Positions 41,647 through 52,034 of a stretch of DNA of 64,000 nt are shown in pieces; the stretch's first letter is position 1, and every line of letters begins with the position of its first letter. The DNA lies in assembly GCF_900636325.1 (NCBI RefSeq), contig NZ_LR134263.1, forward strand, positions 1,860,001-1,924,000, given 5' to 3'. Both the position numbers and the translations under genes were made by a program. Source of the stretch: Staphylococcus delphini. GTDB lineage: Bacteria > Bacillota > Bacilli > Staphylococcales > Staphylococcaceae. The notes under the pieces were generated by a model. The model did no database searches and was not told where the DNA came from. It saw only the letters and a program-made list of their open reading frames with translations.

Positions 41647-41662
41647 TTGTAAGCGTTTACAT
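41647..41662 (-). promoter_or_regulatory. CcpA cre site at the nanR start region
   Basis: TTGTAAGCGTTTACAT matches the cre consensus WTGNNARCGNWWWCAW at every position. It begins six bases downstream of the nanR -10, so bound CcpA would block transcription in the presence of glucose. Confidence 0.85.
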
Positions 41663-41667
41663 AAATA

Positions 41668-41696
41668 ATTGTATGCCGTTCTGTTCTTTTTTTCAA
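41668..41696 (-). promoter_or_regulatory. nanR promoter
   Basis: TTGAAA (41691-41696) and TACAAT (41668-41673) lie 17 bp apart on the minus strand. The rest of 41697-41989 shows no gene. Confidence 0.75.
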
Positions 41697-41989
41697 GCAA
41701 TACTATTATTTTAGAAACGAGTTTCAGAGTAAAACTAATATTAATTAGAAATCATTTTAGATCGACTTCTGCTTCATTTTTAACACGTTAATTTACTCTC
41801 TCTCTTACCCAAATGCCCCTTCTTTGCTGATATATGTGACAAGTTTGTTTCAATTTTTTAATTTCCTAAATAATAGTTTTGATTGTCAGTAAATGTTAGT
41901 TTATGTATTCATATAGAAATGGTATATTTTTTAACGTGGACTTGTTAATGAAAGACAAAATGTTTAATAGAACTAGAGGAGTGTAAGTA

Positions 41990-42871
41990 ATGAACATGGT
42001 CGCACTATTAATTGGTTTAGGACCGCTCATTGGTTGGGGTCTTTTTCCTACAATCGCATCAAAATTTGGAGGTAAACCAGTCAATCAGATTATCGGTGCT
42101 ACTGTTGGGACACTGATTTTCGCGATTGCCTTTTTTATATTTTCAGGACGTCAATTTCCAACAGGGATGGATTTATTTTTCGCCTTACTCTCTGGAGCCG
42201 GTTGGTGTTTTGGTCAAATTATGACTTTTAAAGCATTTGAATATATCGGTTCTTCTCGTGCAATGCCTATCACTACGGCTTTCCAATTACTCGGTGCATC
42301 ACTTTGGGGTGTATTCGCATTAGGTAACTGGCCAGGCCTTACAAATAAACTGATTGGCTTTGCCGCTTTACTTGTGATTTTAATTGGCGCATGGATGACA
42401 GTTTGGAGTGAAGATGCGCAAGAAACAAAAAGTAGTAACTTGAGAAAAGCAGTCGTTATCCTATTAATCGGTGAAATTGGCTATTGGCTCTACTCTGCAG
42501 CACCACAAGCAACAGACATTGGAGGTAAAGTCGCATTCTTACCACAAGCCATTGGAATGGTATTGGCTGCTGTCATTTACGGTTTAATGACAATGAAAAA
42601 AGACAATCCATTCAACAAGAAATTCACTTGGTTACAAATTATTTCAGGTTTCTTCTTTGCTTTCGCAGCATTGACATATTTAATCTCAGCACAACCTAAT
42701 ATGAATGGCTTAGCAACAGGTTTCATCTTGTCTCAAACTTCAGTTGTTTTAGCGACATTAACAGGCATTTATTTCTTGAATCAACGCAAAACTTCAAAAG
42801 AAATGTTGATCACAATCATTGGTTTAATTTTGATTTTATCTGCAGCAACAGTCACTGTATTTATTAAATAA
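41990..42871 (+). CDS. GRP-family sugar uptake transporter (GlcU/RbsU-like)
   Basis: The 293-residue protein has ten hydrophobic segments and the family motifs LIGLGPLIGWGLFPTIASKFGG and NQIIGATVGTLI. GRP transporters take up glucose or ribose by proton symport. AGGAG lies eight bases before the ATG. It faces away from nanR and is the outer gene of the insertion in the dcw region. Its substrate is unknown, and a sugar released during sialoglycan use is possible. Confidence 0.88.
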   Translation: MNMVALLIGLGPLIGWGLFPTIASKFGGKPVNQIIGATVGTLIFAIAFFIFSGRQFPTGMDLFFALLSGAGWCFGQIMTFKAFEYIGSSRAMPITTAFQLLGASLWGVFALGNWPGLTNKLIGFAALLVILIGAWMTVWSEDAQETKSSNLRKAVVILLIGEIGYWLYSAAPQATDIGGKVAFLPQAIGMVLAAVIYGLMTMKKDNPFNKKFTWLQIISGFFFAFAALTYLISAQPNMNGLATGFILSQTSVVLATLTGIYFLNQRKTSKEMLITIIGLILILSAATVTVFIK

Positions 42872-42899
42872 TCGCCTATACAGCGAGGTAAATAAAAAC

Positions 42900-42933
42900 A
42901 GTGCAAGATAAAATCATACGTTTATCTCGCACT
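42900..42933 (+). terminator. Hairpin after the GRP transporter gene
   Basis: AGTGCAAGATAAA pairs with TTTATCTCGCACT around an eight-base loop. No strong T-run follows. A second GC-rich hairpin, AAAGCCCCACCATTGATT / AATCAATGATGGGGCTTT, lies at about 43006-43046. Confidence 0.5.
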
Positions 42934-43067
42934 TAGAAATAAATGCTTATTTAAGTATTTCATTGAATAAACATCGTATTTAAACAGTGAACTTCCGGCA
43001 AAGCCCCACCATTGATTCACTTTTGTGTAATCAATGATGGGGCTTTAAGGTGTTTAGATATCCCTTC

Positions 43068-43180
43068 ATAGATTTATGATTCATTAATCATTTTAAAACA
43101 GTCGGAAAATGAGGCGGGAATGGGATACAAAACAATGCTTCAATGGCATCAAAATTTTCTATGTCCCTGCCTCACCAAAA
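43068..43180. repeat. Short copy of the dispersed repeat
   Basis: It shares CATTAAT..TTTTAAAAC, GTCGGAAAATGAG, GGAATGGGATA and the closing CATCAAAATTTTCTATGTCCC with the two ends of 17262-17892, so it looks like an internally deleted copy. It lies near the outer edge of the dcw insertion. Confidence 0.65.
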
Positions 43181-43235
43181 CAATTTGTACCCTACACCCT
43201 TACATTTTAATGCTTTTTCACATCATAACTCACAT

Positions 43236-43284
43236 TAAAAAATAGACTGTTCAAATACGTCGTTATAACGTCTGAACAGTCTAT
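43236..43284 (-). terminator. Terminator after ylmG
   Basis: ATAGACTGTTCAGACG and CGTATTTGAACAGTCTAT form a long stem followed by TTTTTT on the minus strand. It ends the dcw transcript before the nan insertion. Confidence 0.85.
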
Positions 43285-43299
43285 GGATCATCCTGTATT

Positions 43300-43593
43300 T
43301 TATGAATAGATTTGATGCAAAATAAGTTTAAAAATGGCTACAAGTCCACGTTCAAACAAATTGAGCACTAAAAAGGCTACAATTGGTGAAATATCAACCA
43401 GACCTAATGGCGGAATGATACGTCGAAATGGTTCTAAAAATGGCTCATAAATTTTTGACATCCATCTGCCAACTGCGCTTTCTCTTGCACCTGGTAACCA
43501 CGACATAAAAATGTAAATAATCATTCCAAATGTGTAAGCTTTAACAATGAATAATAGAAATTCAAGGATGGAGGTTAATAACTCGATGTTCAT
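43300..43593 (-). CDS. ylmG: YggT-family membrane protein YlmG
   Basis: The 97-residue protein has two hydrophobic helices separated by a conserved loop (SWLPGARESAVGRWMSKIYEPFLEPFRRIIPPLG). The family is linked to division and osmotic tolerance, but its mechanism is not known. It lies 11 bp after sepF and is the last dcw gene before the insertion. Confidence 0.93.
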   Translation of the reverse strand: MNIELLTSILEFLLFIVKAYTFGMIIYIFMSWLPGARESAVGRWMSKIYEPFLEPFRRIIPPLGLVDISPIVAFLVLNLFERGLVAIFKLILHQIYS

Positions 43594-43604
43594 AGCATAC
43601 TCCC

Positions 43605-44174
43605 TTATTTATAATGATTTTCCATAGATTCGATATGGTCGGTAATACTACCCGCAACTTCAACATTGTCTGGTGTACATAAGAAAATATCTGCACCAAC
43701 ACGTTGAATATCGCCGCCAATTGCATAAACGGTTCCGCTTAAAAAGTCGATAATACGTTTTGCAGAAACTTGATCAATACGTTGAAGGTTCACAAGTGTG
43801 GCACGACGATTTTTCAATTCATCTGCAATGTCTTGTGTATCAGAAAATACACGTGGTTCAAATAAACACATTTTAGAGCTACCATTTTGATAAGTATCTT
43901 GTGTTGGGCTCATATTCACCACATTCCCTTGCTCTTGTTTTTGGGCAACTTGCAACTGTTTATCATTTTGAGAAGATTTAGAACGTGACGCTGGACGTTT
44001 TGGTACGGATTGGACTGCTCTTGGACGCTCAGATTGTTGTTTGTTCCCTTGTTGTTGCGCTTGCTGTTGCTCACGTTCACGACGGCGTTCTTCTTCTTGA
44101 ATGAAATCTTCATCTTCCTCTTCTTCAATTGTGAAAAAATTGTTGAACAAATCTTTTATAGCCAATGGATTCAC
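43605..44174 (-). CDS. sepF: Cell-division protein SepF
   Basis: The 189-residue protein has an N-terminal amphipathic membrane anchor ([14 protein letters not shown]), an acidic then Gln-rich linker, and the FtsZ-binding SepF core from about residue 105 ([26 protein letters not shown]). SepF rings align FtsZ filaments at the septum. It overlaps ylmE by 4 bp. Confidence 0.94.
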   Translation of the reverse strand: MNPLAIKDLFNNFFTIEEEEDEDFIQEEERRREREQQQAQQQGNKQQSERPRAVQSVPKRPASRSKSSQNDKQLQVAQKQEQGNVVNMSPTQDTYQNGSSKMCLFEPRVFSDTQDIADELKNRRATLVNLQRIDQVSAKRIIDFLSGTVYAIGGDIQRVGADIFLCTPDNVEVAGSITDHIESMENHYK

Positions 44175-44845
44175 TCCTCTTTTCCTACAAGACGCGTTCC
44201 AATTCTAACAAATGTGGCACCCTTTTTCGTGGCAATATGATAATCATTACTCATACCCATCGAAAGTTCAGTACAAGGTGCATATGTAAGGTTCAATGAT
44301 TGGACTTCATCGCGTTTATTTTTAAGTTTTTCAAAAATGTCTTCTAATTCAGCTTCATTATCTGTGTATGGTGCCATCGTCATCAGACCTACAACACGAA
44401 TAGGATCATAGTCCGCTAACATTTCAATGAAGGGGATGACCTCTTCTAAAGCAATGCCATGTTTGGATGCTTCACCTGAAACGTTCACTTGGACAAAACA
44501 TTTGATTTCATGTTCTGCGCGTTTACTAATTTCTTTGGCCAAACTTTGACGGTCTAATGCATGTAAATAGTCAATGTCATTAATGACTTCTTTCACTTTA
44601 CGTGACTGCAAAGAGCCAATAAAATGCATGTGAACATCGTCTGGTAAAGCTGCTTTCTTCTCTAAAAAACCTTCGATGCGGTTTTCACCAAAATGACGAA
44701 TGCCTGCTTCATAAGCTTCTTTTGCTCGGTTTATTGTAACATATTTTGTGACAGCAATCACGCGAGGTCTTGTTGCGTCTTTGCGAAAAGTCATATTTTC
44801 AGTAATGGTTTGCTCTATTTCTTCTAAGTTTATCTTCACTGACAT
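44171..44845 (-). CDS. ylmE: YggS-family pyridoxal phosphate-binding protein
   Basis: The 224-residue PLP homeostasis protein is an alanine-racemase-fold barrel. The PLP-binding lysine lies in VIAVTKYV, followed by [21 protein letters not shown] and LSMGMSNDY. It starts one base after ylmD ends. Confidence 0.95.
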   Translation of the reverse strand: MSVKINLEEIEQTITENMTFRKDATRPRVIAVTKYVTINRAKEAYEAGIRHFGENRIEGFLEKKAALPDDVHMHFIGSLQSRKVKEVINDIDYLHALDRQSLAKEISKRAEHEIKCFVQVNVSGEASKHGIALEEVIPFIEMLADYDPIRVVGLMTMAPYTDNEAELEDIFEKLKNKRDEVQSLNLTYAPCTELSMGMSNDYHIATKKGATFVRIGTRLVGKEE

Positions 44846-45658
44846 TTAATCATCTCCACTTTCACTCAATGATTGAGAAATAAATGCTAACATTCTTCCC
44901 GTTTTTCCTTTTTCTAAACGATACGAGAAAAATAAATCCAAGTCTTCAGAAGTTGCATATTCTGTACGATAAATATGGTCACGTGGCACGCCGTATTGTT
45001 CTAGCAATAATTGGTTCGCATATTTCAAATCAATGCCATGACGGTCTTCGCCACGCGTTTCAATATAGGCAGCACTATCAATCGGCAGTTGTTGAAATTG
45101 CTTGAAAATATCATCATTGATTTCATAGCTGTCGGAAGTTGCTGGACCAATGACCACATATAAGTCGTTGTAATCATAAGGAAATTGATCTAGCACACGA
45201 TGTACAATGGTTGCGACAGTCCCACGCCAACCTGCATGTGCTAAAGCAATAAAATGATGTGAAGGGCTATAAAAGTAAATCGGCACACAGTCTGCATAAC
45301 ACATCGTCAACATCGTATCTTCATCATATGTGAACATCGCATCGATACCATGAAGTGTGTCTTTCGTAAGTGCATCGATATTTTTACCACGATCTGCGCG
45401 AGTCACTTCTACGACATGCGCTTCGTGCGTCTGTATTGGAAAGACCCACTGCGTTCTCGGAATACCGATTTCTTGTGCCAACACTTCCTGATGATGGGTA
45501 ATATTTTCCGGCTGATCATCAATATATCTTGCCATGTTGAATGCTGCGGTTGGATATGCACTCACACCATCATCTCTCGTCGTGATACCGATTTGAACAC
45601 CTTGTGCCAAACTCGGCTGATAAGACAAATGATGCGCCTTTTTCACAAATAATTCCAT
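44846..45658 (-). CDS. ylmD: Multicopper-oxidase-like protein YlmD (PgeF/YfiH family)
   Basis: The 270-residue protein shows [10 protein letters not shown] and [11 protein letters not shown], the zinc-binding cysteine and histidine motifs of the DUF152 family. E. coli YfiH removes wrongly incorporated L-serine from peptidoglycan precursors, which fits a place among cell-wall genes. It is separated from ftsZ by a terminator, so it may have its own promoter. Confidence 0.93.
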   Translation of the reverse strand: MELFVKKAHHLSYQPSLAQGVQIGITTRDDGVSAYPTAAFNMARYIDDQPENITHHQEVLAQEIGIPRTQWVFPIQTHEAHVVEVTRADRGKNIDALTKDTLHGIDAMFTYDEDTMLTMCYADCVPIYFYSPSHHFIALAHAGWRGTVATIVHRVLDQFPYDYNDLYVVIGPATSDSYEINDDIFKQFQQLPIDSAAYIETRGEDRHGIDLKYANQLLLEQYGVPRDHIYRTEYATSEDLDLFFSYRLEKGKTGRMLAFISQSLSESGDD

Positions 45659-45687
45659 CTTAACCCCTCCTTTTTCCTTTTATCTAT

Positions 45688-45735
45688 TAAAAACTGCTAG
45701 GACATTGATGAAGTGACAATTGTCCTAGCAGTTCT
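45688..45735 (-). terminator. ftsZ terminator
   Basis: AACTGCTAGGACA pairs with TGTCCTAGCAGTT, followed by TTTTTAAT on the minus strand. Confidence 0.85.
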
Positions 45736-45810
45736 TGACATCCTATTCAAGATAAATATCACACTTTATCCTGTTGATAGGTGTACTTTATATTTCAACA
45801 TATCACACGA

Positions 45811-46983
45811 TTAACGACGTGTTCTTCTTGAGCGTCTTTCTTCTCTGTTACGAATAAAGCTTGGAATATCATCGTCCGCTGTCGTATGGCTACGTCCACT
45901 TTCAACTTCTTTATCTTGTGTTGAAGTTTGACCTGTATGCCCTCCACCGAAGCTAGATTCTTTTGAGCTTGTTGGCGCGGCACTTGTACCAAAGCCAGAG
46001 TGACCTTGTTTACGTGCTTGTGATGAAGGTTTATCTTCAAAACCTGTTGCGATAACAGTAACAACAATTTCATCTTGTAATTCTGGGTTGATGACTGTAC
46101 CAAAGATCATGTTCACATCTTCATCTGCAGCATCTTGTACAATGTCAGCAGCTTCTTGTGCTTCGAATAATGATAATGATTCGCCACCAGTAATGTTCAT
46201 TAACACACCTTGTGCACCTACGATTGATGTTTCAAGTAAAGGAGAAGAAATGGCTTTTTTAGCCGCTTCAACTGCACGGTTTTCACCAGATGATACACCG
46301 ATACCCATTAATGCAGAACCTTGGTTTGACATGATTGTTTTAACGTCAGCAAAGTCGAGGTTCACTTCACCAGATACTGCAATTAAATCAGAAATACCTT
46401 GTACACCTTGACGTAATACGTTGTCAGCTTCTTTAAATGCTTCCATCATTGGTGTAGATTTGTCTACAATGTCTAACAAGCGATCGTTAGGAATGACAAT
46501 TAAAGTATCAACAGCAGCTTTCATTGCTTCAACACCCGCAGCAGCTTGTGTTTGACGTTTACGACCTTCGAAACTGAATGGACGTGTCACAACACCCACT
46601 GTTAAAGCGCCCATCTCTTTAGCGATTTTGGCTACAACAGGTGCTGCACCTGTACCAGTACCGCCACCCATACCAGCAGTAACGAATACCATGTCTGCAC
46701 CTTGGATCGCATCTTCAATTTGTTCACGTGATTCTTCTGCAGCTTTTTTACCAATTTCAGGGTTCGCACCTGCACCTAATCCACGTGTTAGCTTTTCACC
46801 AATTTGGATTTTAGATTCTGCTTTAGATAAGTTTAAAGCTTGTCCATCTGTGTTAATTGCAATAAATTCAACATTGTTCATACCGTGGTCAATCATTCGG
46901 TTAACAGCATTATTACCGCCACCACCGACACCGATGACTTTAAGTGTCGCTAAATGATTAAATCCTTGTTCAAATTCTAACAT
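45811..46983 (-). CDS. ftsZ: Cell-division GTPase FtsZ
   Basis: The 390-residue tubulin homologue polymerises into the Z ring. It shows the tubulin signature [11 protein letters not shown], the T7 loop [11 protein letters not shown], a low-complexity linker, and the C-terminal binding peptide [12 protein letters not shown] with a basic tail. It follows ftsA by 29 bp. Confidence 0.98.
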   Translation of the reverse strand: MLEFEQGFNHLATLKVIGVGGGGNNAVNRMIDHGMNNVEFIAINTDGQALNLSKAESKIQIGEKLTRGLGAGANPEIGKKAAEESREQIEDAIQGADMVFVTAGMGGGTGTGAAPVVAKIAKEMGALTVGVVTRPFSFEGRKRQTQAAAGVEAMKAAVDTLIVIPNDRLLDIVDKSTPMMEAFKEADNVLRQGVQGISDLIAVSGEVNLDFADVKTIMSNQGSALMGIGVSSGENRAVEAAKKAISSPLLETSIVGAQGVLMNITGGESLSLFEAQEAADIVQDAADEDVNMIFGTVINPELQDEIVVTVIATGFEDKPSSQARKQGHSGFGTSAAPTSSKESSFGGGHTGQTSTQDKEVESGRSHTTADDDIPSFIRNREERRSRRTRR

Positions 46984-47012
46984 TTAAATTTCCTCCTAAT
47001 CTTTGTAGCCAA

Positions 47013-48437
<1,425 letters not shown>

Positions 48438-48567
48438 TTACATAATTAAGCTATTTTAAGTTTACAATAACACACTATCAATGTGAACTATAAACACAGT
48501 TGAATTTCAACTTTTTATCACATTTATATATTAATGTAATCTTTTTGTAATGCGCAATCATCTATTT

Positions 48568-48630
48568 GCAAGGAAGATGACGGCTCAAAAATCATTATCA
48601 TATCAAAATATTTTTGAGCCTCAGCCTTGC
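48568..48630 (-). other. Nested hairpin between divIB and ftsA
   Basis: GGCTCAAAAAT / ATTTTTGAGCC (48582-48592 and 48610-48620) lies within an outer GCAAGG / CCTTGC pairing. It overlaps the divIB stop codon and may trim or attenuate the transcript entering ftsA. Confidence 0.6.
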
Positions 48631-49520
48631 TATTCCGATGATTCTTCATCTTTAATCTTGTTCAAAGCCTTTTGTAAATCATCTTTAGCTTTGTCTTCAC
48701 TCGCCGTACCACTTTGAACTTCTTTGGCACTCGCTGAACTTGTTTGTCCGTTGTTCACATTGTCATAAGGAATAAATGTCGCACCGACGGATAAATCGAT
48801 AAAGCCTGATTTTTTCAATTTACCTGTTTCATCTTTCTCTAACGCCTGTGACATACTTGGATAGTATTTCAACTTCTTAGCAATGGTGTTCGTATTCCCA
48901 ACGACTTCAATCCCATCACGCATAAATAGTTTAATTAAATGGGGTTGATCTTTTTGTGGTGCGCTCACAATTTCTGAAATTTGTGCACGCGTCGTTCGAT
49001 CCATTTTTTGTAAAGCATCAACGAGATTGCGTTTTTCAGCACCTTTAAATCCTTCAATGTAAGGTGCTTCATTCGGTACTTCCTGTTTATAATCTTTTAA
49101 CACTTTGCCATTTTCAATCATAGGTACCACACGTGACTTTTCTGTCGTGACTGCAATGATATCATGCTCTTTTATGTTGACTTCAATCGGATTGAACAGC
49201 CCTTTTTCAATCGTCACTTCATCAATCAATGCGTTCTTTTTCAAACGCGCCTCAGCATCATCAGAACTATACGCGTAAATGCGTGGATGGTTTTGAATAT
49301 CCAACTCTTTCAAGATATCTTGCTTAGACACATAATGGTTCCCTTTAATGTCAGCACTTTTAATGTGACTGATAGGTGTAAACATATAAACCAGGATCAA
49401 TAAAACAATGACAACGAGTATCCCGACAATAATCCGTTGAACCCGACGTTGCTGAATACGTTGTTTTTTTCTCTTTTCTTTTAAATATTCGTTATTAATC
49501 TTGGGTATTTCTTTTGTCAT
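48630..49520 (-). CDS. divIB: Divisome protein DivIB (FtsQ)
   Basis: The 296-residue bitopic membrane protein has a basic cytosolic N-terminus of about 33 residues, one transmembrane helix (IIVGILVVIVLLILVYMF), then POTRA (SHIKSADIKGNHYVSKQDIL) and beta domains. It stabilises the FtsL/DivIC part of the divisome. The cytosolic region is much shorter than the ~170-residue one of S. aureus DivIB. The start is ATG 49520 or the adjacent TTG. Confidence 0.93.
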   Translation of the reverse strand: MTKEIPKINNEYLKEKRKKQRIQQRRVQRIIVGILVVIVLLILVYMFTPISHIKSADIKGNHYVSKQDILKELDIQNHPRIYAYSSDDAEARLKKNALIDEVTIEKGLFNPIEVNIKEHDIIAVTTEKSRVVPMIENGKVLKDYKQEVPNEAPYIEGFKGAEKRNLVDALQKMDRTTRAQISEIVSAPQKDQPHLIKLFMRDGIEVVGNTNTIAKKLKYYPSMSQALEKDETGKLKKSGFIDLSVGATFIPYDNVNNGQTSSASAKEVQSGTASEDKAKDDLQKALNKIKDEESSE

Positions 49521-49535
49521 CAATCGTCACATCCT

Positions 49536-50885
49536 TTAATGTGATGGCAAATGTGCTCTGAAAGCTTCAATAAAACGTTCTCCACGTTGTTCGAAGGTAT
49601 CGTATTGATCCCAACTTGCACAAGCAGGCGATAATAAGACGACATCATTCGGTTCGATGACATCTTGGACTTTAGTCACTGCATCTGTCACATCGTTTGC
49701 TCGAATGACATACTTCCCTTGACTCTCGCCTAGCTTCACAAATTTATCTTGTGTTTCACCAAACGTCACCATTACGCGCACATTGTTCATATAAGGAATC
49801 AGTTCGTCAAAACCATTCCCACGGTCTAAACCACCACATAACCAAATGATAGGTTGCTTGAATGAACTTAACGCAAATTGTGTCGCCAATGTGTTCGTTG
49901 CTTTAGAATCATTGTAGTATTTATTCGTTTTGTTATTGCCGATGTATTGTAGACGGTGTACAATGCCTGAAAATGTAGACAACGATTGGACGATAGCACT
50001 CATGGACACCCCTGCTAAAATCGCCGCCATGACTGCTGCTAAAATGTTTTCTAAATTGTGTTCACCTGGTAGGACGATATCATCTAAATGAATGAGACGT
50101 ACACCGTTGTAAACAATATACTCTTTTTCAACATAAATACCGTCAACACGATGTTGCGTTGAAAAGTATAAAATTTTAGCACGAATTTTCGATGTATCGA
50201 TGAGATGTCTTTGTTTATCATTGAAAATTAAATAGTCGCTTTCCGTTTGATTTTCAAAAATACGCTTTTTCGCATTTTGATAGTTTCCAAGATTTTCATG
50301 GTAATCTAAATGCGCTGAATAAAGGTTCGTAATGATTGCGATGTGCGGTCGATAATGTTCAATACCGAGCAATTGGAACGACGACAATTCCGTCACCAAA
50401 TACTCATCTGCCTTTACTTCTTGTGCGACTCTCGATGCGACGAAACCAATATTTCCTGATAAACGCCCATTTTCGCGACTTTTGTTAAACATGTCACCAA
50501 TTAATGATGTCACTGTCGTTTTACCATTTGTACCGGTAATGCCTATAATCGGTGCTTCAGAAATTAAATAACTTAATTCTACTTCTGTTAAAATTTTTAG
50601 CCCTTGCTTTTGTGCTTCATGAATAATAGGGACTGTGTATGGAATGCCTGGGTTTTTGAAAATAATCGGTGCCTCATCTAATAACGCAAGCGGATGTGCA
50701 CCACTAACGACATTAATACCTAAGTCTTCTAAATCTTTCGCGTGAGCATCGTTTGATAAATCATTGCCATCGTTCACCGTCACCTCAGCGCCTAAACGAT
50801 GTAATAATTTTGCTGCTTCATAGCCACTTTTCGCCATGCCGATAACGAGTACTTTTTGACCTCTAAGCCCTGTATAATGTATCAA
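49536..50885 (-). CDS. murD: UDP-N-acetylmuramoylalanine-D-glutamate ligase
   Basis: The 449-residue Mur ligase adds D-glutamate to UDP-MurNAc-L-Ala. The ATP loop is [13 protein letters not shown], with [19 protein letters not shown] and NDSKATN as the conserved middle motifs. It follows mraY directly. Confidence 0.97.
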   Translation of the reverse strand: MIHYTGLRGQKVLVIGMAKSGYEAAKLLHRLGAEVTVNDGNDLSNDAHAKDLEDLGINVVSGAHPLALLDEAPIIFKNPGIPYTVPIIHEAQKQGLKILTEVELSYLISEAPIIGITGTNGKTTVTSLIGDMFNKSRENGRLSGNIGFVASRVAQEVKADEYLVTELSSFQLLGIEHYRPHIAIITNLYSAHLDYHENLGNYQNAKKRIFENQTESDYLIFNDKQRHLIDTSKIRAKILYFSTQHRVDGIYVEKEYIVYNGVRLIHLDDIVLPGEHNLENILAAVMAAILAGVSMSAIVQSLSTFSGIVHRLQYIGNNKTNKYYNDSKATNTLATQFALSSFKQPIIWLCGGLDRGNGFDELIPYMNNVRVMVTFGETQDKFVKLGESQGKYVIRANDVTDAVTKVQDVIEPNDVVLLSPACASWDQYDTFEQRGERFIEAFRAHLPSH

Positions 50886-51851
50886 TTAATTCACTCCCAT
50901 CCATAAACCGATTAAACCGGTCATTAATCCTACTGACCAGAATACAGTTACAACTTTCCATTCACTCCAACCGACTAATTCGAAATGGTGATGTAATGGA
51001 CTCATTTTGAAGACACGTTTCCCTGTTAATTTGAATGATGTCACTTGAATCATCACTGACAATGTTTCTAGTACGAAAACGAGACCGATAAATAACAATG
51101 ATATTTCTTGGTTTAACATAATTGAAATTGTCGCGAAAATACCCCCAAGCGCTAAACTTCCTGTATCCCCCATGAACACTTTCGCTGGGTTAATATTGTA
51201 TGGAAGAAAGCCGGCTAAAGCTGCGACCATAATAATACAAAATACGCCAATTGCTGGTTGTTCAAGTGCAAAACTCATGATGGCATACATCGTAAAACCA
51301 ATAATAGATAATCCTGTTGCTAAACCATCAAGACCGTCTGTTAAGTTCACGGCATTAGAAAAACCAACTTGCCAGAACACGATAAAAATTACATAAGCAA
51401 ATGATAACGGGATACTCACATCTGTAAACGGAATGTGAATATCTGTAGAAAAATCAAATGCGTTGAAACCTTTAGCGACAATAAAGAAAATGACTGCGAT
51501 GGCAATTTGTGCTAAAAATTTCTGCTTACTTGTGAGCCCTTGGTTATTTTTCTTCACTACAATAATATAGTCATCAATAAAGCCAATTAAACCAAAACCA
51601 ATTGTGACAAAGAGCAGTAACAGCAATGGACTTGCTGGTTCTACAAAAATACTTGCGATTATCGTTGTAACAATTGCACCAATTAAAAATGTTAATCCAC
51701 CCATCGTTGGTGTACCTGTTTTTTTCATATGACTTTGTGGACCTTCTTCACGAATGCTCTGACCAAATTTCATCCTTTTTAATGTCGGAATCAAAATTGG
51801 TACTAAAACTGCTGTAATAACAAATGCGATAATTGCGCTAATCAATCCCAT
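50886..51851 (-). CDS. mraY: Phospho-N-acetylmuramoyl-pentapeptide transferase
   Basis: The 321-residue polytopic enzyme makes lipid I. It shows GFIDDYI, the catalytic NLTDGLDGLATG and MSPLHHHFEL, with about ten membrane segments. Confidence 0.97.
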   Translation of the reverse strand: MGLISAIIAFVITAVLVPILIPTLKRMKFGQSIREEGPQSHMKKTGTPTMGGLTFLIGAIVTTIIASIFVEPASPLLLLLFVTIGFGLIGFIDDYIIVVKKNNQGLTSKQKFLAQIAIAVIFFIVAKGFNAFDFSTDIHIPFTDVSIPLSFAYVIFIVFWQVGFSNAVNLTDGLDGLATGLSIIGFTMYAIMSFALEQPAIGVFCIIMVAALAGFLPYNINPAKVFMGDTGSLALGGIFATISIMLNQEISLLFIGLVFVLETLSVMIQVTSFKLTGKRVFKMSPLHHHFELVGWSEWKVVTVFWSVGLMTGLIGLWMGVN

Positions 51852-51908
51852 AATATTCTCCTTATCTTCTCTTCTTTTTGCTCACATTTTTATACATTCT
51901 GCACATAA

Positions 51909-51958
51909 TGCAATCACTTCAATGCGTGTATTCGTATACGTCGACTGAAGCGATTGCT
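51909..51958 (-). other. Hairpin between pbp1 and mraY
   Basis: AAGCAATCGCTTCA and TGAAGTGATTGCATT can pair around a 20-base loop in the 183-bp gap. No T-run follows on the minus strand, so it may be an mRNA-processing or attenuating structure. Confidence 0.45.
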
Positions 51959-52034
51959 TTCATGGCAGTTTACACCGTCATAAACATCAACGTACTGTGA
52001 TAGCCCTTCGCACAGTGTTTGTTTATCACGTTGC

